A stretch of 64,000 nucleotides of DNA from Pichia kudriavzevii (lineage: Eukaryota > Ascomycota > Pichiomycetes > Pichiales > Pichiaceae): positions 1,054,001-1,118,000 of the forward strand of contig NC_042510.1 in the NCBI RefSeq assembly GCF_003054445.1. Reading direction: 5' to 3'. Numbering within the stretch: position 1 is the first letter of the stretch; each line of letters opens with the position of its first letter. Below are positions 40,501 to 52,229 of this stretch, piece by piece. Below the pieces are notes generated by a model. It was given only the letters and a program-made list of their open reading frames with translations. It was not told the DNA's origin and did not search any database. The position numbers and the translations under genes are program-made.

Positions 40501-40598
40501 AGCCCGATGCGGGGCTCGAACCCGCAGCCTTTTGATTGCACTTCTTTATAAGAAGAAATCTTAAGAGTCAAACGCTCTACCGATTGAGCTAACCAGGC
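40501..40598 (-). tRNA. tRNA-Lys (CUU anticodon) with intron
   Basis: A full cloverleaf is visible: acceptor GCCTGGT pairs with ATCGGGC, D arm GCTC/GAGC, anticodon stem TTTGA/TCAAA, and T arm GCGGG-TTCGAGC-CCCGC. The loop CTCTTAA gives anticodon CUU. A 25-base intron at 40537-40561 interrupts after position 37 and can fold on itself (CTTCTT/AAGAAG). The discriminator base is U, as in S. cerevisiae tRNA-Lys(CUU). It lies 8 bases downstream of tRNA-Glu. Confidence 0.93.
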
Positions 40599-40606
40599 AT
40601 AAAATG

Positions 40607-40678
40607 TTCCGATACCGGGAGTCGAACCCGGGTCTGCCCGGTGAAAGCGGACCGTGATAGCCGTTACACTATATCGGA
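40607..40678 (-). tRNA. tRNA-Glu (UUC anticodon)
   Basis: 72 bases. The acceptor TCCGATA pairs with TATCGGA, the D arm region (TAGTGTAACGGCTATCAC) matches yeast tRNA-Glu, the anticodon loop CTTTCAC gives UUC, and the T arm is CCGGG-TTCGACT-CCCGG. No intron. It is the upstream member of a tight pair with tRNA-Lys. Confidence 0.95.
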
Positions 40679-41675
40679 AACTGATGAAATATTAGGGTCC
40701 AGGAGAAAGGTGTCGAAATTATTTCCTAATTTGGGATGTTTTGACGGTTGAATCTTTTTAAGAATAATCACTAATCTTATCAATATCTATAGTATTGTAT
40801 GAAGGAATGATAATTGTGATATACGTATTAGTAAGTAGGCAATAGGTGTATTAGCTCACGAGTAGATAATGGGCGTGGTAGAAGTTAGTCGTAGTAGAAG
40901 TAGTAATAGATTTTTCTCTTCCTCCTTCTGCTGCTTTCACTCCCGATTAGGAGCTATATCAATTATATCAATTCTATATAATAGGATATTATCCGTCTTA
41001 TATACTTCACGCCCGCAACCTGGAATCACCCTCAGTTGCTACTCTTTTTCGTGTAGCAGACTCCTGTACGAGCTTATTACGTTTTAGGTCTATTTTGTTT
41101 TACTATGCCAGTTCTGTCATAACCCGTTGATGAATGATAATTAATTTATGCCAATGACAGTGTCTCCGACGGCTTCTCTATGCCTATTCTTACATGATCA
41201 ACGGGGCTAACTCTCTTTGCTTCCTACTCCGGATACTTGACCCTTGTTAACTTCCCTTATTCTAAAATCGAAACCTTAACATCAGTATGTTATCGTCTAT
41301 CTACTGGCACTTCCTTTTTTGGAACACATCCTGAAAAATCCCTTTCACTACCCCGGCTCTTGGGAAACATCGCCCCGATGTTCCTCAAAACGGTGCAACA
41401 AAATAACTGGATAATCCCGGATGGGGGCACTGAACCAATGAAGCTGCAAAACATTAAACCAGATTAGAATAATAAATGTAGGTGGATCCTGGCAGTAACA
41501 ATAATTTTTTTATGAGCTCAATTTGTATTTCTTTAAATCGAGAGTGGCTAACTTATTTCAATCAAAAAACAATATGTTCTATGTTTTGGTAGGAGCAATA
41601 TCTGTATTTTTTTTCTTCAGCTGAGGGACAAATAGGAACGTTCTATGTATTATAATTATGATTACTTTGTTGATA
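40679..41675. other. Flank between tRNA-Glu and the left gypsy fossil, with possible LTR remnant
   Basis: About 1 kb without genes. From about 40711 (TGTCGAAATT) to about 41119 the sequence has LTR-like traits: a TG...CA frame, a TATA-like CTATATAATAGG near 40974, and a position just upstream of a tRNA gene. I cannot find its partner, so this is tentative. A 9-bp inverted repeat CCCGTTGAT/ATCAACGGG lies at 41123-41131 and 41197-41205. The open frame at 41237-41467 is unsupported. Confidence 0.35.
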
Positions 41676-44600
41676 TCAAACTTGTTCGTGTTCTTGAATT
41701 AATTCGGCTTTGTACATTGGACTTTGACGTAGTGACAAAGCTGCTTGGTTGAATATTCTTTCAGGCACCTTTCTTGCTAGAGTTTGATCACAGTCTTTCC
41801 AGAAGACATCATAAGTCTTTTCTTTGCCTGGTTCTTCTGACCATCCACCGATACCACTCAGTTCGTTAATTCTTGCCAACATCTCACGCTCTGTTCTAGG
41901 CGGTTCCTGGTAAATATTGGGGTTTTCTTTATAGTATTTAATCCACTGTACATTTGATTCACGATCCTTCAAATTAATAACCGGTAAATCGACTTTATAA
42001 GCATTGCCGTTTATTTTCTCGACTAGTCTGTATGGCCCATATCATACTGGTTGAATTTTTGTGTACCTTATATTCACACCAAAGGCATCTTGATGCACTA
42101 ACACTAAGTCACCAACTTTATATTCAAAGTATCTTCTTTTTCTATTATGGTGTTTTCCTTGTCGCCCTTGTGCTTTACAATATTATCCAGTGTGCTGTAA
42201 AATCAATTTCACACGTCTCACAAATTCTTCTGCGTTAGGTGAATATCTGTTATCCTCCAAATCCCAGCTATTTACTTTTCTAATCATGTTCGATTCATAC
42301 CCGTAGGCGATTTCAAAAGGACTTGCTTTAATGGAATCTTGGTACGTTGAATTGTAACTAAGTTTACACATAGATAGATGTTCATCCCAGAATAATTGAT
42401 CGTTTGAAGAATATTTCCGAAGTAACTGATTAACGATCTAGTTGACTCTTTCGGTTTGACCATCAGTTTCTGGATGATTAGTAGTCGAAAATAGTAGAGA
42501 ACTACCATTGAGATAATGTAATGTTTGCCAGAACTTATTCATAAACCGAATATCTTTGTCACTAACTATTCTTTGTGGGACACCGTGTAACTTGATAACA
42601 TTGTCACTAAACAAACGAGCACATGCTGCAGCATTAAGTCTTTTGTGCGCTGGTATAAAATGTGCCATTTTTGAAAAGCGATCAACAACAACCATGATCA
42701 TATCGTAACCTGTTCCCGATCTAGGTAAACCTGTAATGAAATCCATCGTAATGTCGGTCCAGCGACCTGTTGGGATTGGTAAAGGGGAAAACCACCCTTG
42801 TCTTCCTCAGTGTTGGTGTTGTGTTGTTGACAGATATGGCAGGTTTCTACCCATTTTTGATTTGTCTCAACATAGATGACCATTAAAAACTATCTTTAAG
42901 ATTCAAATAAGTTTTCCATGCACCAAAGTGACAAGCATCTTTGGAATCGTGTGCATTTTGAATATTCTATACGGTAGTTTCTTGTAGTTTGGAATAACTA
43001 CTCTAAAGAAATCTTGAGACTCTAATGTCTTATAATAACGTACCTCATCTTGATAACAGAAATGTTTGATTTGATTTTTTATCTCAACTGGAACTTTTGT
43101 TTTATCTCTCAAAGTTCTGAATATCAAGGCATAATTAGTATCTTTTTTATAACCCGTAATAATTTCTTTTTTTAAATCTTGATGGGCTTCGATAATACCT
43201 AGTGTCAAAGAATGTATCTGTGTTTCATGCTCCTCTTTTTACGTCAATTCCAGCAACGCCAATTCGATTTTGGTTAGCGTTAAGTTGTTTTCGTGGTTAT
43301 ATGGGTATCTAGATAACGCATCAGCGGCAGAATTGTTCTTTCCCTGTAAGTAACAAATATCAAAATCAAATTGTGGTAAAAAGTCCATCCATCTAGCCAC
43401 TCTAGTGGAGTCTATAAGATTTTGGTTTTTTAAGTAAATTAAACTTTTGTGATCCGTCATAACAATGACATGTCTTCCCATGAGATAATATCTTCATGTT
43501 CTTAATGCTTCAACAACAGCCAAAAATTCACGATCATATATTCCATGATTCAGTTGACTTCCAACTAGCTTCTTTGAACCGTAAGAAATCACATCTCGTC
43601 ATTTACCTGTCTCGTCCAACTTTTCTAGAGTATAACCTAATGATACTCCACACGCATCGGTATTTAGAACAAATTTACAATTGCCTGACCAGCTTGGGTG
43701 CACCAAGATGGGACTTGATATCAAAGCTTTCTTTAGTTTGTTGAAGGCTTCGTCTTGTTCACTTGTCCATTTAATTTGTTTTGTCATGAACTTATGAATT
43801 GGATTGGCAATTTTGGAATGCCCTTTAATAAACCTTCTATAGTACGAAGTTAAACCAATAAAACTTTGTGCTTCTTTGATCTTGTTTAGCGTTGGCCAAC
43901 TCTTTACCTTTTTAATTTTCTCGAGAGCGGTTTGAATACAAATTGGTGTAACAACATGTCCTAAGAACCTAAATTCTTGATAAAAGAATCTGCATTTCGA
44001 CTTCTTCGTAATTAGTTTATGTTTTCTTAGTGTCGACAAAACTTCTTTCACGTGCTTACCGTGAGTTTCAACATCTTCGGAGTATATAAAAATGTCGTCT
44101 AAATACACTTGGACAAATCCATTTATTTTTTTAGACAAGACATTATTCATCATCTGTGGAAAAGTCGCAGATGCACTTGTTAGTCCAGCCGGCATTACCA
44201 TCCATTCGTAATGGCCAAAATCAGTAGAAAATGCCGTTTTCTCCACGTCTTCATCAGCAATTCTCACTTGGTAGTAACCAGGCGTCAACTCTAACTTAGA
44301 ATAGACTTTTGTCTTACCAAATCTTGAAATCAATTGATCAATATCTGGAAGTGGAAACTTGTTCTTAACAGCATTATTGTTTAAAATCCTATAATCAACA
44401 CACATACGCATAGTACCATCTTTCTTTTTAACAAATAGCACTGGACTGTTAAAAGGTTTGGAACTAGTTTTGATGAAACCTTGTTTGATTAAAACTTCAA
44501 CTTGTTTTGTTAGTTCCAGTTTCTCAGAGAAGCTTAATGGGTATTGTTTTTTCCAAAGAGAACTCATTAGGGTAAGACAAGGCAACATATGCCCGCATCT

Positions 44601-44950
44601 TTTCTTTGGCGGTAGTTCAGTTGGTGGATCTCAAGTAAACTTTTCAAGTGTTTCCTTTTTCAATCCTCTTGCATGATTTGCGTCTAGGGGCCGATATTTA
44701 AATCAGCTTTGGCTTTATCGATATCGGGACTTACTAAATACCTTAAAGTTAGATCACTAAATTGCCTCTTGATAAATGGGTTTCCCAACATGAATACCAC
44801 ATGCTCAGTATCAAACATTTAAAATGACCTAACCTCACTTATACTGATAGTTTCTTTGACTACCTCAAATGGGACAATTACGTCTGCGATAGCAACACCA
44901 GAGTTTCCGATAATCTTTACTGTTATTGATCCATCGAGCTTGGCCTTTTG
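41676..44950 (-). mobile_element. Broken Ty3/gypsy retrotransposon fossil (left copy)
   Basis: A fossil of Metaviridae type lying on the minus strand. Recognisable parts, in element order: a protease/pol N-terminal trace (about 44.7-44.95 kb), reverse transcriptase with the Tyr-Leu-Asp-Asp box (about 43.6-44.6 kb), RNase H (about 43.2-43.5 kb), integrase zinc and core regions (about 42.2-43.2 kb), and the integrase/pol C terminus (about 41.7-42.2 kb). No gag was recognised. It is broken, with roughly eight or more breaks, yet most motifs are readable, which suggests middle age. Its 3' end faces the tRNA-Glu/Lys genes about 1 kb away. Intact LTRs were not identified. It is related to, but distinct from, the right copy. 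Confidence 0.9.
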
Positions 44951-45110
44951 CTAAACACATGAACTTCCTCAACAGTTTTATTAATAACTGTAAAAGTGGT
45001 TCTGGAGCAACCAAAATGTCATCTGCATATTTGATATAAACGACACCACAAATTAATTTTGGTTTTTCTTTTTTGGGATGGTCATAATGTGAGTGTGGGA
45101 TGGCATCCAC
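44945..45110 (-). mobile_element. Short reverse-transcriptase trace of another element
   Basis: A fragment with a Tyr-Ala-Asp-Asp type reverse-transcriptase box, abutting the left gypsy fossil at its 5' side and not belonging to the gypsy pol (whose box reads Tyr-Leu-Asp-Asp). It may be copia-like, though the family is uncertain. A broken fossil. Confidence 0.45.
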
Positions 45111-46660
45111 TCATTTTTTGGACATTTATACTTACTATGAAAGTTCCTTTTCGTATTTCGCATCATTATCATGCCCTTTAACATCCTCTTATAAATACTA
45201 TTTGAATAAAGGAACATGAAATTATCCATGATACATTAGGTTACCGATGGCTGAAAAGGCATGAAATAAATTGAGTTCTTTGGCGGACTTTGTTCTATAA
45301 GGGAAACCATTTAAATGATTGTATAAGTGCCCATGTAACTTCTTGCATGTGTATATCTCCAATAGACTCGCCTCAACATGGTTAAAACACACATCAAGCT
45401 TTTATGTTAGACTGCAACAATCTCACCCCCATTAACTGCTCAATATCGGTAAGGCCATCAAGGAATAGTGGTCAACTCTTAATGTCAGAAATAGCGACGT
45501 ACATAGACACTTTAAAGTTTTCTTTATAGCCTCTCATCGATTGACCTGGTTTCAATCGACACAATTACTTGACAATATTCACCACAGAGTCTCTGTCTTT
45601 GTCGACAGGAACAAAGCGTTTCAGAATCTATCTTCAAATTTAGACCGACTAAAATCCAGTATTTGCTAGTTCATATGCATTTGAGAAGTGTGTAATTTAC
45701 GTTCGTTATTTTTCGAACCTGCAACAGCCCTTATAATTTTTCTGACATCTGGTAGCCCATATGTAGCAAATTCTCTTCCAATGTTTGCTGACCATTCTAT
45801 GCCTCTAGCCCTTATATCCAGTAATGGAAATCCGGGGCCTTTCTAGTCTGAAATTAATCAGAGAAGTTGGGTGGTTTTGTATAATTTTATTCTGCATTGA
45901 ACATAGTTGAGTTTTGTTCTCGTTTTATCGATTTAGCTTTGATAAATCCGCTAGTTATTCTTCTCCCATTGCAATCATATAAGACAATAAGATAAACTGT
46001 TTTACCATTGGCCAAAATGCAAATATTCAATATAGTTTAGTTTCTAAAAGCAGCCAATAAATACATGTCAAGCAAATACAATACTGCCTTGACGTGCCCT
46101 AATTCTACTTCAGATAACCATGTTACACGTTATAGATTGAACGTTTAAAAGAGTTACTTCAAAATACCACATAAAAAGAACCCAAGGAAAAGAAAATAAT
46201 CTACAACCTTTATTGATATCATGTGATACAGCAGGTATGTCGACTCACATTATGCACTGATGGCAACTAGCTAATGACAACTAGTAATATGTTTTGCGTT
46301 TAGTTAGAGATGATATCATTATTTATTGTGGCGCCAAACCGACAATTGATAAGAGAGGTAACTCCGCTCTTACTGTAGCTTTTAATACGCATATTATTTA
46401 GAAATCCCTTAGTAATCAAGTGTCGAACTAAATATGGATATCGTACCATCAATAGCTGATTGATCGGACCTAGTCATCCATATTGCTCTCCAAGAGTTAT
46501 ATTTTAGTGTATAAATTAACTACTGTAGCTGAAAATTACAACTTTCAAATACACAACCAACGTTGCCGGTTTGTTGTGATAAAATGTGTAACTTGATGTG
46601 AGGTTGCACTGTATAGTTTTGATGTTATACTGCCATTAATTGGGATATAAAATGTTTACC
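45111..46660. other. Gene-free AT-rich desert with faint retroelement-like traces
   Basis: No intact gene. On the minus strand between about 45.2 and 46.0 kb there are short protein-like stretches that could be decayed retroelement material, but I cannot assign a family. A TGGCGCC word at 46329 resembles a primer-binding site start, without any adjoining LTR that I can see. Confidence 0.3.
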
Positions 46661-48980
46661 ACCACCAACATGTGTCATCTGATAAACCACAGACACAGCA
46701 ACAGATCTGGCACTTGAAGGTTTGTTGTAAAGCTTTTGTTGCTAAAATTGGAGAGGTATTTTTCCCTGATAAGGAGAATTCAGACCGTCTTTTTGGAAGT
46801 ATCTTGAAAACCTTGTGGATACTCATTTCGAACGCCCACCACTTGGACGGAGAAAGGATGATGACTTCTTGCGATTTTACATTTTTGCTGATAAATTAAA
46901 GGCCTTTCATGGTAGCTTTTGTGGGAACGGCTCTACGGAAAAGTTCTTGAGACATCCAGGTTTGACAAAAAGATAAAGTCTACTAAAATCTATTTACAGG
47001 CCCCAATTGATTAAAAAGGTGAAAATATAGGTTTTACAAAGCTCTTCTGTAAATGTATTGTTTCGGATTACAATACATTTTTAGCAAGCACGGAAATTCC
47101 CTTTTGTTACAATATACAGGAGTGTTCGTTAAGGAAAGGTTTTGACGTGGATGGAATGATGCACCTGTAACATATCGGTGGAAACACAAGAAACCATATG
47201 GGCCTTTTACCAGACTAAGAGCATCTTTTAAATATTCAGTTTATAGACACGGTGCATCTTTCAGAGTGACAGAACATCTTTGGGGGAGTTACTCACGTAT
47301 ATTATTCTATAGATTTTAGGATTTCAAGGATCCACTGTGAGCTAATAGGATTGGTAGTGGGCTTGTGCTACAAATTTGCTCAGTTTTGCTCGATGTCGCC
47401 AACCTTAAAAACATTAATGTGTTTTTAAGGATTAACGCAGTTCCGTGCTCCGTTATGATGGAAAGGTTAAAGAGAAAGTAACCTATAGTTTTGGTTTGTA
47501 TCAGCCATGTTCTAGCTCGGAAGTCAACGAACAAGCTGTTTGGAAAAATCCAGCATTGTTTTTGATTTCTTCATCAATGTGATTATTAGGCCCGAATCGT
47601 TTACGGCCGTAGTTATTAAGACATATTATACTAGAAAGATAAAAGGATATCCCATTATGCATATATTGTTAACTCGAACGGAAGAGATCACATCAACCAT
47701 TTGAGTGTTTACAAAGACAATGGCAAAACAACAGCACTCCTCTTAAGAACACGATGTGGCACCTTCGCTTAACCTTTTGGAAAGTAAAGGTAGCGTTTGT
47801 AGTAAAAAAAGAAGGGAAGAAGATATTGAGATTGTGTTATATCCGGAAATTGTGAACAAAGTCACACAGTCCGCCCAAATTCATGGTTTAATTGTAGAGC
47901 TTATCCAGTCAGTATGTTTCTGGAGTTGATGCTGTATTCAATGTGACAACATGCCAATATTTCAAATCTATGACAGATGTATATATGAATGACATAAACG
48001 AAAAAATCCATTGTTGAGTATGGTTATTTCTGCAAAATAAATCAGCAGGTAATTATGGTATTTGTATTACGAAATTAAGTGAACTGCTCAAGAGATCTTT
48101 CTAAGATGAGCTTTTGCCACAATAGCGTTACATTTTTTAGATGGTTTTGAAACTTCACACAAAAGTCTTGCAAGACAATTTTGACCTAATAGAGTTGCTG
48201 CTGTAAAGTGTCTACGGCACAAAACTATCAACCTTGAAAAAAATCTCGATTGTGTTGGTGTTGACACATTGACAAGGTTTAGGTGAGAAAGAAATATTAT
48301 GAAGTGTAAACCGCAGCAAACAGTTTTGTCTCTCCATCATACACCCCATATTTGATAATGTTTTACTTGTCAATGATCGGGATATATTTGACAGTATCTA
48401 TTATATCTTGTATGTGGCGAGATGGAAAAGAAAAGACTATTAATCTAAGCTTTGACAGTATGTTACCTATATCGTTAAGGGCTGATATCGAACCAGTTTT
48501 TAATGTAAAAACCTTACTTTAAATTACTTAAATTCAAGAGATGGAAGAGGTCGAAGAAACCACTGGAAATGTTGAGATTGATCAGACCAATTAAAAAAGA
48601 CGGATATTTATCTCAGACAACTGACACTATACTATATAGAACACGGGATTATAGATGTGCTTAAAAACGAAGTAAAAGATATTGGGTACGAGCAGTTGTT
48701 GAGACCAAAGACGGCCACCAGCATCCATCCATTGAAAAGTCAAAACACTCAAAAGAAAAGAGTTACTGGTATTAGAAGCAGAGATTTATTTGAAATTATA
48801 TTGTTGGAGCCAAAGTCTATAGTTCCAGATCAATGGAAATTGGACAGTGTGTTTATTGGGTATAGAAAGAAATGTGTTATTTACGTCTATAATGTTGGGT
48901 TGTTCCCTGCCATAATTTGGTTGCTATCGTTAATATTAGTCATTGTTAAGCAGCATTGCTTGAATATACTTTTTCTATAA
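46661..48980 (+). pseudogene. Possible long decayed coding region of unknown identity
   Basis: Several plus-strand stretches over about 2.3 kb read like protein, with charged and aromatic residues in plausible mixture and less AT than the surroundings. Examples are 46672-46899 and 48657-48980, the latter 107 codons from an ATG and ending in a hydrophobic segment. They are separated by breaks, so nothing here is a working gene. I do not recognise the family. It could be a decayed host gene, a plasmid-like insertion or an old element, and it is treated as a fossil. Confidence 0.3.
47403..47430. repeat. Perfect 11-bp inverted repeat (hairpin)
   Basis: CCTTAAAAACA (47403-47413) and TGTTTTTAAGG (47420-47430) are perfect reverse complements around a 6-base loop. 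It lies inside the decayed region. Confidence 0.8.
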
Positions 48981-51900
48981 CTATATGGCGGTTTATAGTA
49001 CAACATTCTAAGGATTCTTGAACTTTGGAAATCACCTCTGGAGCTTTTAAGATGCATCAGCATGTCTCATTCATCTGCAATATATCATGTGACCATGCTT
49101 TATGCTCAGGGAGAGTAGGGTATTTAGGATTTGATGAACCGTATAGAGCTATAAAATTCTGCAACTATTCTCATGTTATATGCTGTTATATAAGCTCTAC
49201 AAGTACAGATAACGCGTTTGCTTGAATTTTGTTCGTGCAGGAGTGTTTGTTATTTGGTTAAGATAAGAAGAGAACCTATTATGTTTATCCTAAAGTTAGC
49301 CTAAATCTTGTTGCCCGAATGTTTACCGTGTAAAAGCTACTTTTTTTACCACTTGGAGCATCATTTTAGGGTTGTTCTGTAAGCAGCTTAAGGTTATGTA
49401 AGGTCAAGTTTTTCTTGCCATTAGGGGACTTAGAATTGTTGAGAGTTAAAGAAGAAACTTAGTGTTATGTTTATGTTGAGAAATTCAACATTGACCTGAA
49501 AAAGACCCTAGTACATTGACTTACATAAACTAAACTAGATCATAATCGACAACGTTAGCTGGAAAGTTAGCTAGATTTCAACAAAAAAACTTAGTATAAA
49601 CAATAAGTAAACCTTATAAATTATTGTTTTTTTGCTCTCAGAGCAAATGGTAAGTTGCACGCCCTTATACATACGCAAAATACATTAAACTCTTATAGAA
49701 AAAAAAACTTGTGCTCTTAAAGGTCGGCCTAACAATCTTGCAAATAGCTATTTGGGCCAATAACACAACAATGCTCTGATAATTCAGAAGAGTTCTGGTT
49801 GTTTGCAGAGGACTAGCCTCTTAATTATCAAAAGCATTTTGCCTGTTATTGTGGAACAATCATTAGCAATGTAATACATAAATCCTTTTGTTGCATTCTA
49901 CTAAATTAAGCGGTTATTCACTCACATGACTACCCTTAGCAGCTGCTTGAATTCCATGTGTTGGATTTTCTTAGTATACGTTTCTACTAACTTCAGCAAC
50001 GTCTAACCGTTTACCCTTATGCTTTGCATCAAATGACGGAGTCTCTGCAGCCTTTTCTGGATTCAGCTTTGGACTATGTGATTGCTGTCCCTTATGTTCC
50101 AGTTTTTTTCTTTTCATTTATTTGTTCGTTACCTACCCGTCCTTGAGCATTTTCATCAAAAGAAATCCGTGTGTGACTATTCCTCTTATAGTACATGATT
50201 TAAATATATGAGACCCCCGTTAAAACAGCACTGTCTAAAGGATGCTTAAATAATAGGTTCTAATCACCAACTTGTTTGTACTCTCAGTTCAATGGTCCCT
50301 CTATCAGGGCTGACTCACCATGCTTAATAAACATAACGCTAATTTCAACATTATCCCACACATTGGAGTTTTTTTTTCCATCAAAAAAATAATATATAAA
50401 TAGCTTTCTTAGATTAGTGTATTCTTTTTCGCCTAATATTTGTGATGAGCTAAAAGATAGATCGATAAGGTCTAGCAAGAAAAGAGTCATTTAGTTCTCA
50501 AAGGTAACTGTTTTTTTTTCATGTCACAATGACCAATATTTAAAGTCGCTGATCTTGAAATTGCAAAAAAAAAAGAAACACTATTCAACTAACACATACA
50601 ACCTTTTTGTACATAAAAACAAGTAGCTTTTTCAAACAGCTACTTAAAATTTAGCTACATCGTGAAACTATTGGCTTTTCAGCTAGTTTGGTCCGACTGG
50701 AAACGTACGTCCTTTATAATTTTTTGTTGGACTTTTCTACTGGTGAATCTGAATTTCGAGACCAAGTATTTAATTATATGTATAAGAAGAACGTAATAAT
50801 CTGGAAGTACGTCTTTACTACTCAAATTTTCAAACTTAATTTTACTGTGTGTATTGGATGAATCTTCCATAAATACAGTACTTGGTAAAACTAGAACCCT
50901 CTAAGATCCTGCATTTTCCCAGTTTAAAATATGTACGGGTTGAAAACAGAAGAGTAATAGCCGTCTAACAAACTTTTGATATCCCTAAAGAAAACATTTC
51001 TACGACAATATTATTTGTAATATTGGATAGCTTCCATTTCCGATCTTTTGCCGCACGAAACTCAAATCAAAAACATACAATTTTTGTAATGCAATAATGT
51101 AATCTTGATAATTTCTAAAAAAAACACCCAAAAGGTTTCATTGATCCATTCTGTAGGAATAAATCAGAAAAAAACATGTGCTTCTTTCTAAACTTTATCA
51201 AAATATTTGTCAAGCTATAGTTTTTATAGACACTCTTCTTTTTTCTTTCTCTCCACAGTCTAATCTACCAAACATTTTCTTAGAGAGTTATAATAAATGT
51301 CAAAACTCTATACAGACAATTATGTATGACTGTTATGCCTTTTCCTGAACTTATTTAAACAGTATGTTTCAGAAAACGTTTTGCGGCAAAGTCGAATTCG
51401 TGGTTCGCTTAGTTTATATTTCATGTGGGAGTCATGTAAGCCTCTTGTTATAGGATAGTAAACGCCGGCTGTTTTAAACAGGAATATCGTGCATCCATAA
51501 AATCATTTCTGTAAGGGCTCATATATAAGAAGTTGACGTCAACGAAAAATCAATCAATAGGTGCAAATGGAACATTACGAAGTGATCTATCGACCAGCAA
51601 GAAAAGTTTGCACCTTATGCGTATCCGGCAATTTCTCGGATTTTCATGTTTAGATCACGTTGCAAATTTTCACTAAAGAGTGCTATGTCGAAACAGTGCT
51701 GAGGGTAATTTTTACAATTACCTAGAGGGTAAGATTAGATACTAAGATGTGATGTCACTTTCAGAAATAGTGCTCACTTAAAGTTGGGTAACTGGCGATG
51801 GTTTTATTCGAAGCAAACTATAGTACAGGTGCGTTTAAACCAAAAAGAGTACGATTCTTTTTAACGCTTGAACATCTTTCATGATTGATCCGGCATAGTT

Positions 51901-52046
51901 TCGTTATCAGATTCAACACTGTAGATAGTTAACAATAGGCCAATTTCAGGATCAGTATTTATTTCTGATTGTTTGACAGCTATATTTAGACCTATGTTCT
52001 GAGTTAAGCACAGAAATAACGATTAAAATTTATATCAGCATTAGTT
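48981..52046. other. Gene desert, AT-rich
   Basis: About 3 kb with no supportable gene. Several A and T runs; a perfect 8-bp hairpin TTTGCTCT-C-AGAGCAAA at 49632-49648. The minus-strand frames near 50.3-50.5 and 50.7-50.9 kb are short and featureless. Confidence 0.45.
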
Positions 52047-52229
52047 ATGGAAGACACCCTCAGTCATCATGGCACCAAAACAAAGATTAATAAGAAACCA
52101 GTTCAACTCCAACTGAATCTATTGATATCGATCTATATAATTTGTGGATTCTTTTTAAGTTATCCAGCTGCTGGACTAAATATGGGCATCACGTCAGGAA
52201 TTGTGCCTCTTGAACACCAGTTTTTATAG
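52047..52229 (+). CDS. 60-codon ORF with a membrane-like segment (doubtful)
   Basis: Starts with an ATG and carries a polar N terminus of about 27 residues, then a hydrophobic stretch rich in Ile, Leu, Phe and Gly. It could be the broken N terminus of a multi-pass transporter or chance. No conserved motif, no neighbours, and no continuing frame. Confidence 0.15.
   Translation: MEDTLSHHGTKTKINKKPVQLQLNLLISIYIICGFFLSYPAAGLNMGITSGIVPLEHQFL

Noticed and set aside
46329-46343. TGGCGCC primer-binding-site-like word
   Set aside because: No LTR end immediately before it and no tRNA 3' end that I can match; the 7-base word may be chance.
52047-52229. Sugar-transporter N terminus
   Set aside because: One hydrophobic segment in a 60-codon frame is not enough; kept only as a doubtful small ORF.
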